DNA from: Segatella copri
Lineage (GTDB): Bacteria > Bacteroidota > Bacteroidia > Bacteroidales > Bacteroidaceae
NCBI RefSeq assembly: GCF_949820605.1
Contig: NZ_CATKVU010000006.1
Span: 2,801,001-2,865,000 of the forward strand
Length of the DNA stretch: 64,000 nt
Direction of reading: 5' to 3'
Of this stretch, positions 52,615 through 60,943 are shown piece after piece. The position numbers were made by a program, and so were the translations under genes. The notes below the pieces were generated by a model that was given only the letters and a program-made list of their open reading frames with translations, was not told the DNA's origin and did not search any database. The number at the start of each line of letters is the position of its first letter. Positions within the stretch are counted from its first letter, which is position 1.

Positions 52615-54063
52615 TTATTCTACTTTGAATAAATCATCCAGCACCACCTCGTTCTGAATGTTTTGCCAGCCAGCATTATGCTCCACACCATACGAAGTTA
52701 TCATCGTCAGATGGAGGGTCTTCTTCGTTCCTGTAGCTTGCTTGAACAACTCCCTGCGCTTGATTAACCAAGCCGCATAATCGGGAGTGATGGAATAAGG
52801 ATGATTGACGAACTTCATCTCACAGAGATTGATGGTCTTGTCTCCTCTATCTATTATCAAGTCAATCTGTGCCCCAGGTTGCTTATTACCCTCTGCATCC
52901 GTAAAAGCACGGCACGACCACGTGCAGATATTCGAAAGAATACCATCAATACCCAACTTCCTCTTGATTTGAGGAACATGATGCAGACAAACCTGCTCGA
53001 AAGCATAGCCCTCCCAACTGGAAATGTCCATCTGGCGATGACTCCAATAATGCTCATCCTCACCATGATAGTTCTTCACATACTTCAGATAGAAAAGCGA
53101 ATACAGGTCGGTCAACTGATACATGAAATCCCTATCCGTCTTGCCAAAAGCCGAATACTTGCGGATGAAATCGCAGTTGCATAAGTCGGAGAGCACGGTA
53201 GAAACATATCCGGAATTCTCCACCTTCAGCTCCTCTATTAACTCCGGGCGAGTCATTCCCTTCAGTTTCTTAGCCAATGCCTCCACCACCCTTCTATAGA
53301 GCGTGGATTCCTTGAAGAGCGATTTAAAGAGAAAGCCATATTCGCTCCTCAAAGGGGCACTGGATGAGAAGAAGAGTTCGTCGATATTCTGAGCCACGCT
53401 CAGCGAACGATTCAGCATATTGAGATAAAAAGGTGTTCCACCTATCGCCATATACAACTCGGCTATCTGGAAGCGCTCCATCGAGAATCCTCTTGAAGCC
53501 AGGAACTCCTCCGTCTCTGCCAGGTTGAACGGACGGAGATAGATGGAGCGAGTTACACGATTGTGCAACCCACCCTTGTTGCCCAGCAGAGTATTCGTCA
53601 TCCAGGTGGTTGCCGAACCACAAACTATCAGTTTCAGATTGTCCTGCTTCGAAGCCCACTCATTCCAAAACAGTTCGAAAGCCTTGAGAAAGCGAGAATA
53701 GCGAGTATCCAGCCAAGGCATTTCATCAAAGAACAAGAGCACTGATTTTTCCTTTTTTAATGTCTCCAGATACTTGCGAAGCATAAACAGAGCCTCCATC
53801 CAGTCTTTTGGAGTTTTCTGTTCCTTATGAGAATAAAACTCCAGCTGATGGGCAAAGTTTGCCAACTGCTCCTTACGAGTACCCTCATAGATACCCGTCA
53901 TATAAAAGTCGTACTTATCACCAAAGAACTTGTCGATAAGATAGGTCTTACCGATACGTCTTCTGCCATAAACAGCCACGAGCTCCGCCCTAGGAGACTC
54001 GTAAATCTCCTGCAACAGAGCTATCTCACGCTGTCTTCCTATAATTCCATTAAAAGTACCCAT
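52615..54063 (-). CDS. AAA ATPase (archaeal-type, DUF234-like)
   Basis: About 482 aa from ATG 54063 (MGTFNGIIGRQREIALLQEI). Walker A is VYGRRRIGKTYLIDKF, Walker B is SVLLFFDEMPWLDT, and the C-terminal part has the AxxGxxFE-like SWEGYAFEQVCLHH and a nuclease-like QIDLIIDRGDKTINLCEMKF (D-x-E-x-K pattern). Such ATPases are frequent accessory genes in gut Bacteroidota; their cellular role is unknown. The gene is flanked by about 190-base direct repeats and followed by a relic of the same family. Confidence 0.85.
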   Translation of the reverse strand: MGTFNGIIGRQREIALLQEIYESPRAELVAVYGRRRIGKTYLIDKFFGDKYDFYMTGIYEGTRKEQLANFAHQLEFYSHKEQKTPKDWMEALFMLRKYLETLKKEKSVLLFFDEMPWLDTRYSRFLKAFELFWNEWASKQDNLKLIVCGSATTWMTNTLLGNKGGLHNRVTRSIYLRPFNLAETEEFLASRGFSMERFQIAELYMAIGGTPFYLNMLNRSLSVAQNIDELFFSSSAPLRSEYGFLFKSLFKESTLYRRVVEALAKKLKGMTRPELIEELKVENSGYVSTVLSDLCNCDFIRKYSAFGKTDRDFMYQLTDLYSLFYLKYVKNYHGEDEHYWSHRQMDISSWEGYAFEQVCLHHVPQIKRKLGIDGILSNICTWSCRAFTDAEGNKQPGAQIDLIIDRGDKTINLCEMKFVNHPYSITPDYAAWLIKRRELFKQATGTKKTLHLTMITSYGVEHNAGWQNIQNEVVLDDLFKVE

Positions 54064-54140
54064 ACTTGCAAACTTTATATTTTGTTGGGTGCAAATATAC
54101 AACTTTTTCTCGGGAAACACAAGCAAAAACGCAAAAGTTT

Positions 54141-54178
54141 ACTACGCTAACGTCATTTTTTTAGGGGTTAGCGTAGTA
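54141..54178. terminator. Hairpin with ACTACGCTAAC stem, copy 2
   Basis: Stem ACTACGCTAAC / GTTAGCGTAGT; its sequence and following DNA match 52401-52441. Confidence 0.8.
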
Positions 54179-54211
54179 GACTTTTAATATTTAAAAGAAG
54201 TTTTAGAGAAG

Positions 54212-54276
54212 AAAGAGCGGCAAAACAGCTGTTAACTGTTAACTCTGTTAACCCCAGCTGTTCTTCCGCTCTTTTT
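54212..54276. repeat. Palindromic intergenic element, copy 3
   Basis: Same stem and GTTAAC core as copies 1, 2, 4 and 5. It lies 65 bases before an ATPase relic. Confidence 0.85.
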
Positions 54277-54332
54277 TATTTTAGTATTTTCTCAGTTAGT
54301 TATTTCAAAATCACTAATTAAAAAAATCCCTG

Positions 54333-54537
54333 CGCTCGATTAACCAAGCTGCATAATCGGGAGTAATGGAATAAAGACACAAGCAAAACACTTCTGCTCT
54401 TGCTCAGTCTTGAGCAAGAGAAGCGTCTTTCCGATACGCCTTCTGCCTATCATCACAGTGAAAAGGGAATGCTTAGCCGATTTTTCCCAGTTCCTGCGCA
54501 GTATCTCTATCTCCTTTTTCCGATCATAAAACTTCAT
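54333..54537 (-). pseudogene. AAA-ATPase relic with internal deletion
   Basis: Starts MKFYDRKKEIEILRRNWEKS with Walker A-like MIGRRRIGKTLLLL, then after about 50 codons jumps to sequence matching the 3' part of the neighbouring ATPase gene (54333-54375 resembles 52755-52800, which encodes SITPDYAAWLIKRREL). Almost the whole ATPase body is deleted. It is a paralogue of 52615-54063, left behind together with the shared 3' intergenic repeat. Confidence 0.75.
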
Positions 54538-54779
54538 AATGTAACAGCCGTTAAATTAATGTGTGTTAAATAAACTGTGCAAAGATACAATATTTTGTCG
54601 TCAAAATCCCTAAATCTCAAACAAAAACATACTTTTGGGGAATTTAAAGGCAAAAAGTTAAAATCTAAGACAGATTAATCAGTATCTATCGCACATATTC
54701 AACAATAAGCTTAGGCAATATGATTCCTTGAGAATAAAAAGTTTTTTAGAAAACATTCTTGTTATTCAAAAAGTTTTTG

Positions 54780-54787
54780 TATTTTTG
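54780..54787 (+). promoter_or_regulatory. Promoter of PAP2 leader
   Basis: TATTTTTG with TTG at 54759-54761, 18 bases upstream: a full Bacteroidota promoter. The transcript would carry about 340 nt before the PAP2 ATG. Confidence 0.65.
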
Positions 54788-54890
54788 CAACAGATTGGAA
54801 GACTATGCATCTATCCTTTCTTACAAGACATTAAATATTAAAAAATAAAAGAGCATAAGAAAATACATTTTAATAACATAATAAGAAATC

Positions 54891-55053
54891 GCGTTTGCTA
54901 TTTATTCGGTTGATTCCTGAAACCTGAGAAATTTCATAGAAACACCTACCGAAAGAATAAGTCTGTAAACGTCTGCGCTTTGGTGTGGACGGGACTTATC
55001 GGTATGTGTGGGCTTTCTCAGGGCCTTGGAATCAGATAATTTGCCGTTCACGC
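54891..55053 (+). ncRNA. Long-hairpin leader RNA upstream of PAP2 gene
   Basis: Nested pairings build one extended helix: GCGT / ACGC (outer), GATTCC (54912) / GGAATC (55028), CCTGAGAAA (54923) / TTTCTCAGG (55014), CCG / CGG, AATAAGTC (54956) / GACTTAT (54993), and a terminal ACGTC / GACG hairpin. Nothing in it codes. It is unlike the leader pair at 5.5 and 42 kb. It could be a riboswitch-type leader, a 6S-like RNA or an sRNA; I cannot name the family. Confidence 0.6.
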
Positions 55054-55135
55054 CATTTTATCTTTTCCATAGTCCACCTAAGAAATCCCACGATTCCACC
55101 GCTAAGATAGTTTTTCGCCCAATTAGCGCTTCAAA

Positions 55136-55921
55136 ATGAAAAGACTCCATTCATTAGATGGGAGAGTTGTATCCATACTCTTCCTCTTTGGTGGTGTTGT
55201 ATCCGTACATGCACAAGATAGCTTGTACCATACAACACTATCAGATTCTGTTGTCTCAGACAACACTCATCGTCTCAAGTTGAAAACATTAGTTGTACCC
55301 ATTGTCCTCACTGGAACCTCCGCCTTCTATGTTCATAACGGATGGTTGACCAAACAACGTGAGAACATACAAGACAAATTATCAGCCAAGGGGAAACATA
55401 AGGTAAAAATCGACAATTACATGCAGTACTCCTCCATGCTTGCCGTCTATGGTCTCAACTTATTAGGTATTGACGGAAAGCATAAATTTTGGGACAGAAC
55501 TGGTATTCTTGCCTTTTCGTATGCCACCATGGGAATAATCGTAAATGGTATGAAATATGCTTTTAAAGAAAAGCGTCCTGACAACAATGCCCGTAATTCA
55601 TTCCCATCTGGACATACAGCAACAGCCTTCATGGGAGCTGAATTTCTATACCAAGAGTACAAAGATATTTCGCCGTGGATAGGATATTCTGGCTATTTGA
55701 TTGCAGCTACTACTGGATATTTAAGAATCTACAATAATCGCCACTATCTCAATGATGTTGTTGCAGGAGCTTGTATTGGTATTATCAGTACAAAGTTTGC
55801 ATATTGGCTTTATCCGAAAGTATTCACTAAATCCAAATGCCATCACTCTAACTTTCATACGATAAGCACACCTTTCTATGCAGATGGTAAAGTTGGCGTA
55901 AATGTCTGTATGTCTTTCTGA
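55136..55921 (+). CDS. PAP2-family membrane phosphatase (LpxF-like)
   Basis: A 261-aa protein with an N-terminal signal or anchor (VVSILFLFGGVVSVHAQ) and PAP2 motifs: KYAFKEKRPD (K-x6-RP), PSGHTAT and YLRIYNNRHYLNDVVAG (R-x5-H-x3-D). Bacteroidota homologues dephosphorylate lipid A (LpxF) or recycle undecaprenyl pyrophosphate; sequence alone does not separate them. The start follows a long structured leader. Confidence 0.85.
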   Translation: MKRLHSLDGRVVSILFLFGGVVSVHAQDSLYHTTLSDSVVSDNTHRLKLKTLVVPIVLTGTSAFYVHNGWLTKQRENIQDKLSAKGKHKVKIDNYMQYSSMLAVYGLNLLGIDGKHKFWDRTGILAFSYATMGIIVNGMKYAFKEKRPDNNARNSFPSGHTATAFMGAEFLYQEYKDISPWIGYSGYLIAATTGYLRIYNNRHYLNDVVAGACIGIISTKFAYWLYPKVFTKSKCHHSNFHTISTPFYADGKVGVNVCMSF

Positions 55922-56067
55922 TTATAAAGTATAATTCGTAAAATAATAAAACAATGAAAACATTACTTTTCATAAAGATGGAACAGCCACATTGTCAGCA
56001 CATTCATGGATTCCAATAAAATAATACCCTTTACACTATGACACTTCAAAAGCAATAGACAACATGA

Positions 56068-56116
56068 AAAGAGCAGAAAGCAAACTGGAATCCAGTTACT
56101 TTCTGCTCTTTTAAGA
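56068..56116. terminator. Bidirectional terminator between PAP2 and esterase genes
   Basis: AAAAGAGCAGAAAG-AACTG / CCAGTT-CTTTCTGCTCTTTT with a short loop. Confidence 0.85.
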
Positions 56117-56158
56117 ATATATCTTCCTCTGTTCTTCAACCAAAGAATTACCTACTTC

Positions 56159-57367
56159 TTATTTCAGATTCCTATCCAAGAACTCCAATATCTTCTCCTG
56201 CGCTTTCAATCCGCAGGAATGAGGAATTTCCCAAAGCTCCGTATCCAGCAGATTATCTGCTCCCTGACTCTTCCAAACCTTGTGCATTTCGGCGAAAGCA
56301 TCTTTTACACCAGGCACAGGGAAGAGCTTATCTTTTGTGCCATTGATGAAGAGCATCGGCTTCGGACAGGCGAGGGAAGCAATGTGGGGATAATCGAGAT
56401 ATTGCCTCAACCCCGGGATGCAATTCGCAAAACCGCCATTCTCCTTTCTTCCGAATCTCCGGGTAAGCTGAGCATCGGTGGTAATCATCCAGCAGATGGA
56501 AGCACCCGCCTTGATTCTATCCGATAAAGCAGAGAGCATCCACGAACGATAGGCTCCCATCGAACACCCCACGCACCCGATACGCTTCGCATCCACCATC
56601 GGCAGCGAAGCCAGGAACTCGGTGCTGGCGATATCATCGTAAGTCATGAAGGCAGAGAGGTCTCTACCCAGCATCATCATGTTGCCGGCTATCAGGTCGT
56701 ATTTGTTTCTATCTACGCCCTCCTTCCGGCCTCGTTCTCCCCACATCGGAGCATCTGCCGAAAAGACTACGTAGCCATGTTTCGCCAGATAATCGCCCAC
56801 GTACTGATTATCATAAAGCTGCCTTGCCCACGCATCCGCATCATCCAAGATCTCCTGACAGAGTACCTGCTTCGTAGGGGAATCTTGTTCTTCCGGAGTA
56901 AAGAAAGGACGAATCATCTTCTCCTTTCCGATAAAGAGATGGGCACCATGATCATGAAGCGCATTGACTGTTGGGAATGGTCCCTTGCCATCCGGAATCA
57001 GGAGATAAGCCGTAATTCGGGAATAGGCATTGATATTGAAGGCGATTTTCTGCGCCTTATATCCGTCTCTCTGCTCCTCGCCCAAAACTTCCATATCCCA
57101 AGCCGCAGCCGCCTTCGGAGGCGTCATCATGCATTCGAGAACCTTTGCCCTTGCCGCCTTCTTCCACTTCTTGAAGTTTCTGATAGGACTGTTTCCCCAA
57201 GCCATCGGATAGGTCAGTTCCTTCTTCAGCGTTTCTACATAGGTAGGAATCTCTCCCTGCCATTCATACTTCTCCCGCTTCTGAAGCTTCGGCTTCGGAG
57301 AGGTCTGAGCAAACGCCACCGACGCCTGCAACAATGCAATAATACTATATGTGATAATCCTTTTCAT
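56159..57367 (-). CDS. Secreted alpha/beta-hydrolase, acetyl-xylan-esterase/dienelactone-hydrolase type
   Basis: A 402-aa protein with a signal peptide (MKRIITYSIIALLQASVAFA). A GCSMGAYRSWMLSAL nucleophile elbow (Ser in GCSMG), a charge pair in NALHDHGAH, and a C-terminal FINGTKDKLFPVPG (Asp) and WEIPHSCG (His) complete a hydrolase triad. It belongs to the larger carbohydrate-esterase-like group common in Bacteroidota. Substrate unknown. Single gene between terminators. Confidence 0.8.
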   Translation of the reverse strand: MKRIITYSIIALLQASVAFAQTSPKPKLQKREKYEWQGEIPTYVETLKKELTYPMAWGNSPIRNFKKWKKAARAKVLECMMTPPKAAAAWDMEVLGEEQRDGYKAQKIAFNINAYSRITAYLLIPDGKGPFPTVNALHDHGAHLFIGKEKMIRPFFTPEEQDSPTKQVLCQEILDDADAWARQLYDNQYVGDYLAKHGYVVFSADAPMWGERGRKEGVDRNKYDLIAGNMMMLGRDLSAFMTYDDIASTEFLASLPMVDAKRIGCVGCSMGAYRSWMLSALSDRIKAGASICWMITTDAQLTRRFGRKENGGFANCIPGLRQYLDYPHIASLACPKPMLFINGTKDKLFPVPGVKDAFAEMHKVWKSQGADNLLDTELWEIPHSCGLKAQEKILEFLDRNLK

Positions 57368-57479
57368 TCTCTTGTCTTGTTTTGTTAGAAATCTTTCTTC
57401 CTGTTTATAAGATTAGTTATTGTTTGCAAAATTAAGAAATTATCCGCAAAAAGAGCCCAATAATCTCGATATTTTTGCG

Positions 57480-57487
57480 TACCTTTG
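57480..57487 (+). promoter_or_regulatory. Promoter of LOG-family gene
   Basis: TACCTTTG, 77 bases before the ATG at 57564. Confidence 0.55.
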
Positions 57488-57563
57488 CCTAAAACATTTA
57501 TAAATAACGGATAAAACATTCATAACAACAGATAAAACATCATCAAATAGAAGATAAAGCAAT

Positions 57564-58094
57564 ATGAAAATAGCAGTTTTTTGTTCAGCAAATAAGAATA
57601 TCGACCACGACTTCTTCACGCTGACTGAAGAGATGGGAAAGTGGATGGCTGAGAACGGCCACGACCTGGTTTTCGGCGGCTGCAACTCCGGTCTGATGGA
57701 TTGCATCGGCAAGGCAGTGAAGGCGAATGGCGGCAGAACCATCGGTGTGGTTCCTACGCTTGTAGAGCGAGGCGGCAGAACCTTCTCTGACCTCGACATC
57801 GAGATTCCGTGTGATAATCTCAGCGACCGCAAGGACCTGATGCTTGCCCAGAGCGACATCTTCGTAGCCCTTCCTGGCGGCGTCGGCACCCTGGATGAAA
57901 TCTTCACCATCGCCGCCGCCCACACCATCGGCTACCATCACAAAATGGTGATTCTCTACAACATGAAAGGCTTCTGGAACTCCACCATCGCCCTATTGGA
58001 TGACATGGCAGAGAAAAGCATGATTCGTGGCAATTGGCAAGATGTGATAGAAGTGGCGGATAACCTGGAAGAGCTGGCTAAAATGTGCATTTAA
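57564..58094 (+). CDS. LOG family protein (TIGR00730)
   Basis: A 176-aa Rossmann-like protein. FGGCNSGLMDCIGKA, SDRKDLMLAQSD and LPGGVGTLDEIF (the PGGxGTxxE motif) define the LOG/lysine-decarboxylase-like family. LOG enzymes hydrolyse nucleoside 5'-monophosphates (cytokinin ribotides in plants, AMP-type substrates in bacteria). It stands alone and is followed by a perfect terminator (58177-58212). Confidence 0.9.
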   Translation: MKIAVFCSANKNIDHDFFTLTEEMGKWMAENGHDLVFGGCNSGLMDCIGKAVKANGGRTIGVVPTLVERGGRTFSDLDIEIPCDNLSDRKDLMLAQSDIFVALPGGVGTLDEIFTIAAAHTIGYHHKMVILYNMKGFWNSTIALLDDMAEKSMIRGNWQDVIEVADNLEELAKMCI

Positions 58095-58176
58095 GGAGAA
58101 AGATGCTCATATTTTCTCATTTCCTATATTAATTTACGCTTATAACTTACTGAATATCAATAATAAAAACAAGGTT

Positions 58177-58218
58177 TGCAAATTAAGCATGTTTCAACAT
58201 GCTTAATTTGCATAAATA
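58177..58218. terminator. Perfect-stem terminator after LOG gene
   Basis: 15-bp stem TGCAAATTAAGCATG / CATGCTTAATTTGCA with a 6-base loop. Confidence 0.75.
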
Positions 58219-58229
58219 TTGAACTAAAG

Positions 58230-58292
58230 AGAAAGAGCGGAAAAACAACTGTTAACTGTTAACTCTGTTAACCCCAGTGTTCTTCCGCTCTT
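58230..58292. repeat. Palindromic intergenic element, copy 4
   Basis: GAAAGAGCGGAAAAACAACT-GTTAAC core and TTCCGCTCTT. It lies between converging LOG and AAA genes. Confidence 0.85.
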
Positions 58293-58311
58293 GATATTTC
58301 TTCAAGACAAT

Positions 58312-59565
58312 CTATCTCTTATTTTCTTTCCCCAAGAGAAAATCGGAGAGGCTCATCATCAGAATGCCTTCTTCATTATAACCCGAACGATATCTATCCC
58401 CTAGGATAATCAGCTTGCGAAAGCCATCGTTTACATTCAAAAGAGAAGCCTGCTCCTGATCTACCTTCTCCTTATCCGGCAAGGCGTAAGCCGACTGAAT
58501 ATAGAGGCGTTCATCATGACGGTTCACCACGAAATCAATCTCAAGATTCCTACGCTGCAGCTTGCCATTCTCATCCCGCCTGAAGCTCTCCACTACACCG
58601 ACATCCACACCATAGCCTTGTTTGCGAAGCTCGTTATAAATAACGTTCTCCATAATATGAGTGAATTCTATCTGTCGGAAATCAAGCACAGCATTTCGAA
58701 TACCTAAGTCCTCGAAGTAATACTTGGTACCAACACCTATGTACTTGCGACCTTTCACATCATAGCGCAAAGCCTCGCTGATGATGAAGGAATCCTGAAG
58801 GTTCTCCAAATACTTGCTGATAGTATTGCCACTTATCTCTACTCCACCAGCCGACTTAAACGTATTGGAGATTTTCAAGACATTGGTACAAGAACCTATC
58901 GTAGATGCAAGGAGACGTACCAGCTCTTTCATTCCCTCAGGATTCTTCAAGCGATTTCGGTCCAATACATCTTTCAGATAAACGGTCTCATAAATCTCTC
59001 GAAGATAGTTTTGCTTGGCTTCAGGACTTTCCATCTGCACCACAGCAGGCAATCCACCATAAAGATAATAGGTTTCCAAAGCTTGTTGCACCTCTCCTCC
59101 TACAACCTCGTAGTATTCAGAAAAGCTCAATGGATGAATTCGGATTTCCCATCCTCGCCCTCTGAACTCCGTGATTACATCCTTTGACAAGAACCGGGCA
59201 TTGGAACCAGTTACGTACACCTCAGCATTCTCTACATGGAGATAAGAGTTGAGCACATCCTCAAACTCCTTTACCATCTGAACCTCATCAAGAAGAATGT
59301 AATACTTCTCCTTATCTACCATCTGAGCATCAATATACTCTAAGAGTGCATCCGGGTCACGGAGTTTCTTGTTTCTACGGTCTTCAAGATTTACTTGTAT
59401 GATATGGTCTTCCGCAACACCTCTTTCAAGCAAATACTTGCAAAAGATGTTGAAAAGAAGAAAAGATTTACCACATCGGCGGATGCCAGTGATAATCTTT
59501 ATCATCCCATTGCCTTCGGCAGAGATGAGCTTATCTAGATATTCCTTTCGCTCAAAATACATCAT
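58312..59565 (-). CDS. AAA ATPase with DUF4143 domain
   Basis: About 417 aa from ATG 59565 (MMYFERKEYLDKLISAEGNG). Walker A is ITGIRRCGKSFLLF, Walker B is YILLDEVQMVKEFED, followed by VTGSNARFLSKD (sensor) and GGLPAVVQME. The C-terminal nuclease-like region reads NLEIDFVVN and RLYIQSAY, with Gln replacing the usual Lys partner of the ExK pair. It is a different subfamily from the ATPases at 38.7 and 52.6 kb. Role unknown. Confidence 0.85.
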   Translation of the reverse strand: MMYFERKEYLDKLISAEGNGMIKIITGIRRCGKSFLLFNIFCKYLLERGVAEDHIIQVNLEDRRNKKLRDPDALLEYIDAQMVDKEKYYILLDEVQMVKEFEDVLNSYLHVENAEVYVTGSNARFLSKDVITEFRGRGWEIRIHPLSFSEYYEVVGGEVQQALETYYLYGGLPAVVQMESPEAKQNYLREIYETVYLKDVLDRNRLKNPEGMKELVRLLASTIGSCTNVLKISNTFKSAGGVEISGNTISKYLENLQDSFIISEALRYDVKGRKYIGVGTKYYFEDLGIRNAVLDFRQIEFTHIMENVIYNELRKQGYGVDVGVVESFRRDENGKLQRRNLEIDFVVNRHDERLYIQSAYALPDKEKVDQEQASLLNVNDGFRKLIILGDRYRSGYNEEGILMMSLSDFLLGKENKR

Positions 59566-59680
59566 TTCACTGAAAATTTTAGTGTCAAGACACATATTTT
59601 TGCAGCAAAAGTACACTTTTTACTCGACTTCACCAAGTTTTATCGTAATTTACACGGAATATTTAAGGTATTTAAACAAA

Positions 59681-59733
59681 GAAAGAGCGGAAAAACAACT
59701 GTTAACTGTTAACCCCAGCTGTTCTTCCGCCCT
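59681..59733. repeat. Palindromic intergenic element, copy 5 (short)
   Basis: GAAAGAGCGGAA ... GTTAACTGTTAACCCCAGCTG ... TTCCGCCCTT. One GTTAAC-containing unit is missing and the stem has one mismatch, so it is a degenerate copy. Confidence 0.8.
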
Positions 59734-59739
59734 TAAACT

Positions 59740-60927
59740 TTATTCTGCCAGCAGCTTCTCAGCCATTGCCTTACCCAGAGCCTCGCACTGTGCCTTTACC
59801 TCTGGAGTAATCGCCTGCTTCATATCCACAGGCTCGCCCACTGCCTCGTAGTGGAGCTTGGTATCGTTCCACTCCTGAATCTTAGCCACAGCCTTGCTTG
59901 CCCAGCAATGAGAACCGTACCAGCCAAGGAGGTGGTTCTTGATGTCCTTGTTGGCAAGTTCGGAGAGGAGAACCTCCATCTCGTGATAAAGTCCGGCATT
60001 GTAGGTTGGAGCACCCACGATAAGGCCCTTGTAGCGGAAGATGTCGCGCAGGATGTAGCTGTGGTGAGTCTTCGAGATGTTGTACATTACGATATTCTTC
60101 ACGCCAGCCTTGCTTGCCGCATGGGCGATGATTTCAGCCATGCGCTCGGTATTGCCGTACATGGTGCCGTAGCAGATAACGAGGCCCGGCTCCGTCTCAT
60201 ACTTCGACATCTTATCATACATGCCGATTACCTTCTCAATATGCTCGTGCCAAACCGGACCATGGGTTGAGCAGATGTAGTCCAGCTCCACGCCAGCCAG
60301 TTTCTTCAATGCATTCTGCACAGGAACGCCATACTTACCCACAATGTTTGAATAGTAGCGAACCATCTCCAGCCAGAAAGTCTCGCAGTTGATTTCCGTA
60401 TCGATGATTCCGCCGTTCAGCGCACCGAAGCAGCCGAACGCATCACCTGAGAAGAGCACCTTGTTCTTTGCATCGAGCGTTACCATGGTCTCTGGCCAGT
60501 GAACCATAGGGATGAGAACGAAGCTCAGCTCGCGGTTGCCCAATGAAAGGGTTTCGCCATTCTTCACCTCTACCACGTCATCTGTTACGCCGTAGAAGCC
60601 TTCGAGCATTCCCAGCGTCTTCTTGTTGCCCACAATCTTGATGTTAGGGTAATATTTCTTGATGAGGGCGATAGAACCGCTGTGGTCAGGTTCCATGTGG
60701 TTGATGATGAGGTAATCGATTTCTCGGTCGCCAATCACCTCGTGAATATTCTCGAGGAACTGGGTGAAGAAATCAACCTCTACAGTATCTACCAGCGCTA
60801 CCTTCTCATCGTCAATGATATAAGAGTTGTAGCTCACTCCGTTAGGCAAAGGCCAGAGGCCCTCAAAACGATGCTTGTTGCGGTCGTTAACACCTACGTA
60901 ATAAATCTTGTTTGTAATCTCAGTCAT
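59740..60927 (-). CDS. FprA-type flavodiiron protein
   Basis: About 395 aa from ATG 60927 (MTEITNKIYYVGVNDRNKHR). The beta-lactamase-like domain has the diiron ligands in INHMEPDHSGS (H-x-E-x-D-H) and in FSGDAFGCF. The flavodoxin domain follows with CYGTMYGNTERMAE and VGAPTYNAGLYHEME. It reduces O2 to water and/or NO to N2O, protecting anaerobes. It lies 16 bases downstream of the PfkB kinase gene, so they share a transcript. The longer reading to 61032 lacks support. Confidence 0.93.
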   Translation of the reverse strand: MTEITNKIYYVGVNDRNKHRFEGLWPLPNGVSYNSYIIDDEKVALVDTVEVDFFTQFLENIHEVIGDREIDYLIINHMEPDHSGSIALIKKYYPNIKIVGNKKTLGMLEGFYGVTDDVVEVKNGETLSLGNRELSFVLIPMVHWPETMVTLDAKNKVLFSGDAFGCFGALNGGIIDTEINCETFWLEMVRYYSNIVGKYGVPVQNALKKLAGVELDYICSTHGPVWHEHIEKVIGMYDKMSKYETEPGLVICYGTMYGNTERMAEIIAHAASKAGVKNIVMYNISKTHHSYILRDIFRYKGLIVGAPTYNAGLYHEMEVLLSELANKDIKNHLLGWYGSHCWASKAVAKIQEWNDTKLHYEAVGEPVDMKQAITPEVKAQCEALGKAMAEKLLAE

Positions 60928-60943
60928 AATCTCTATATATATT

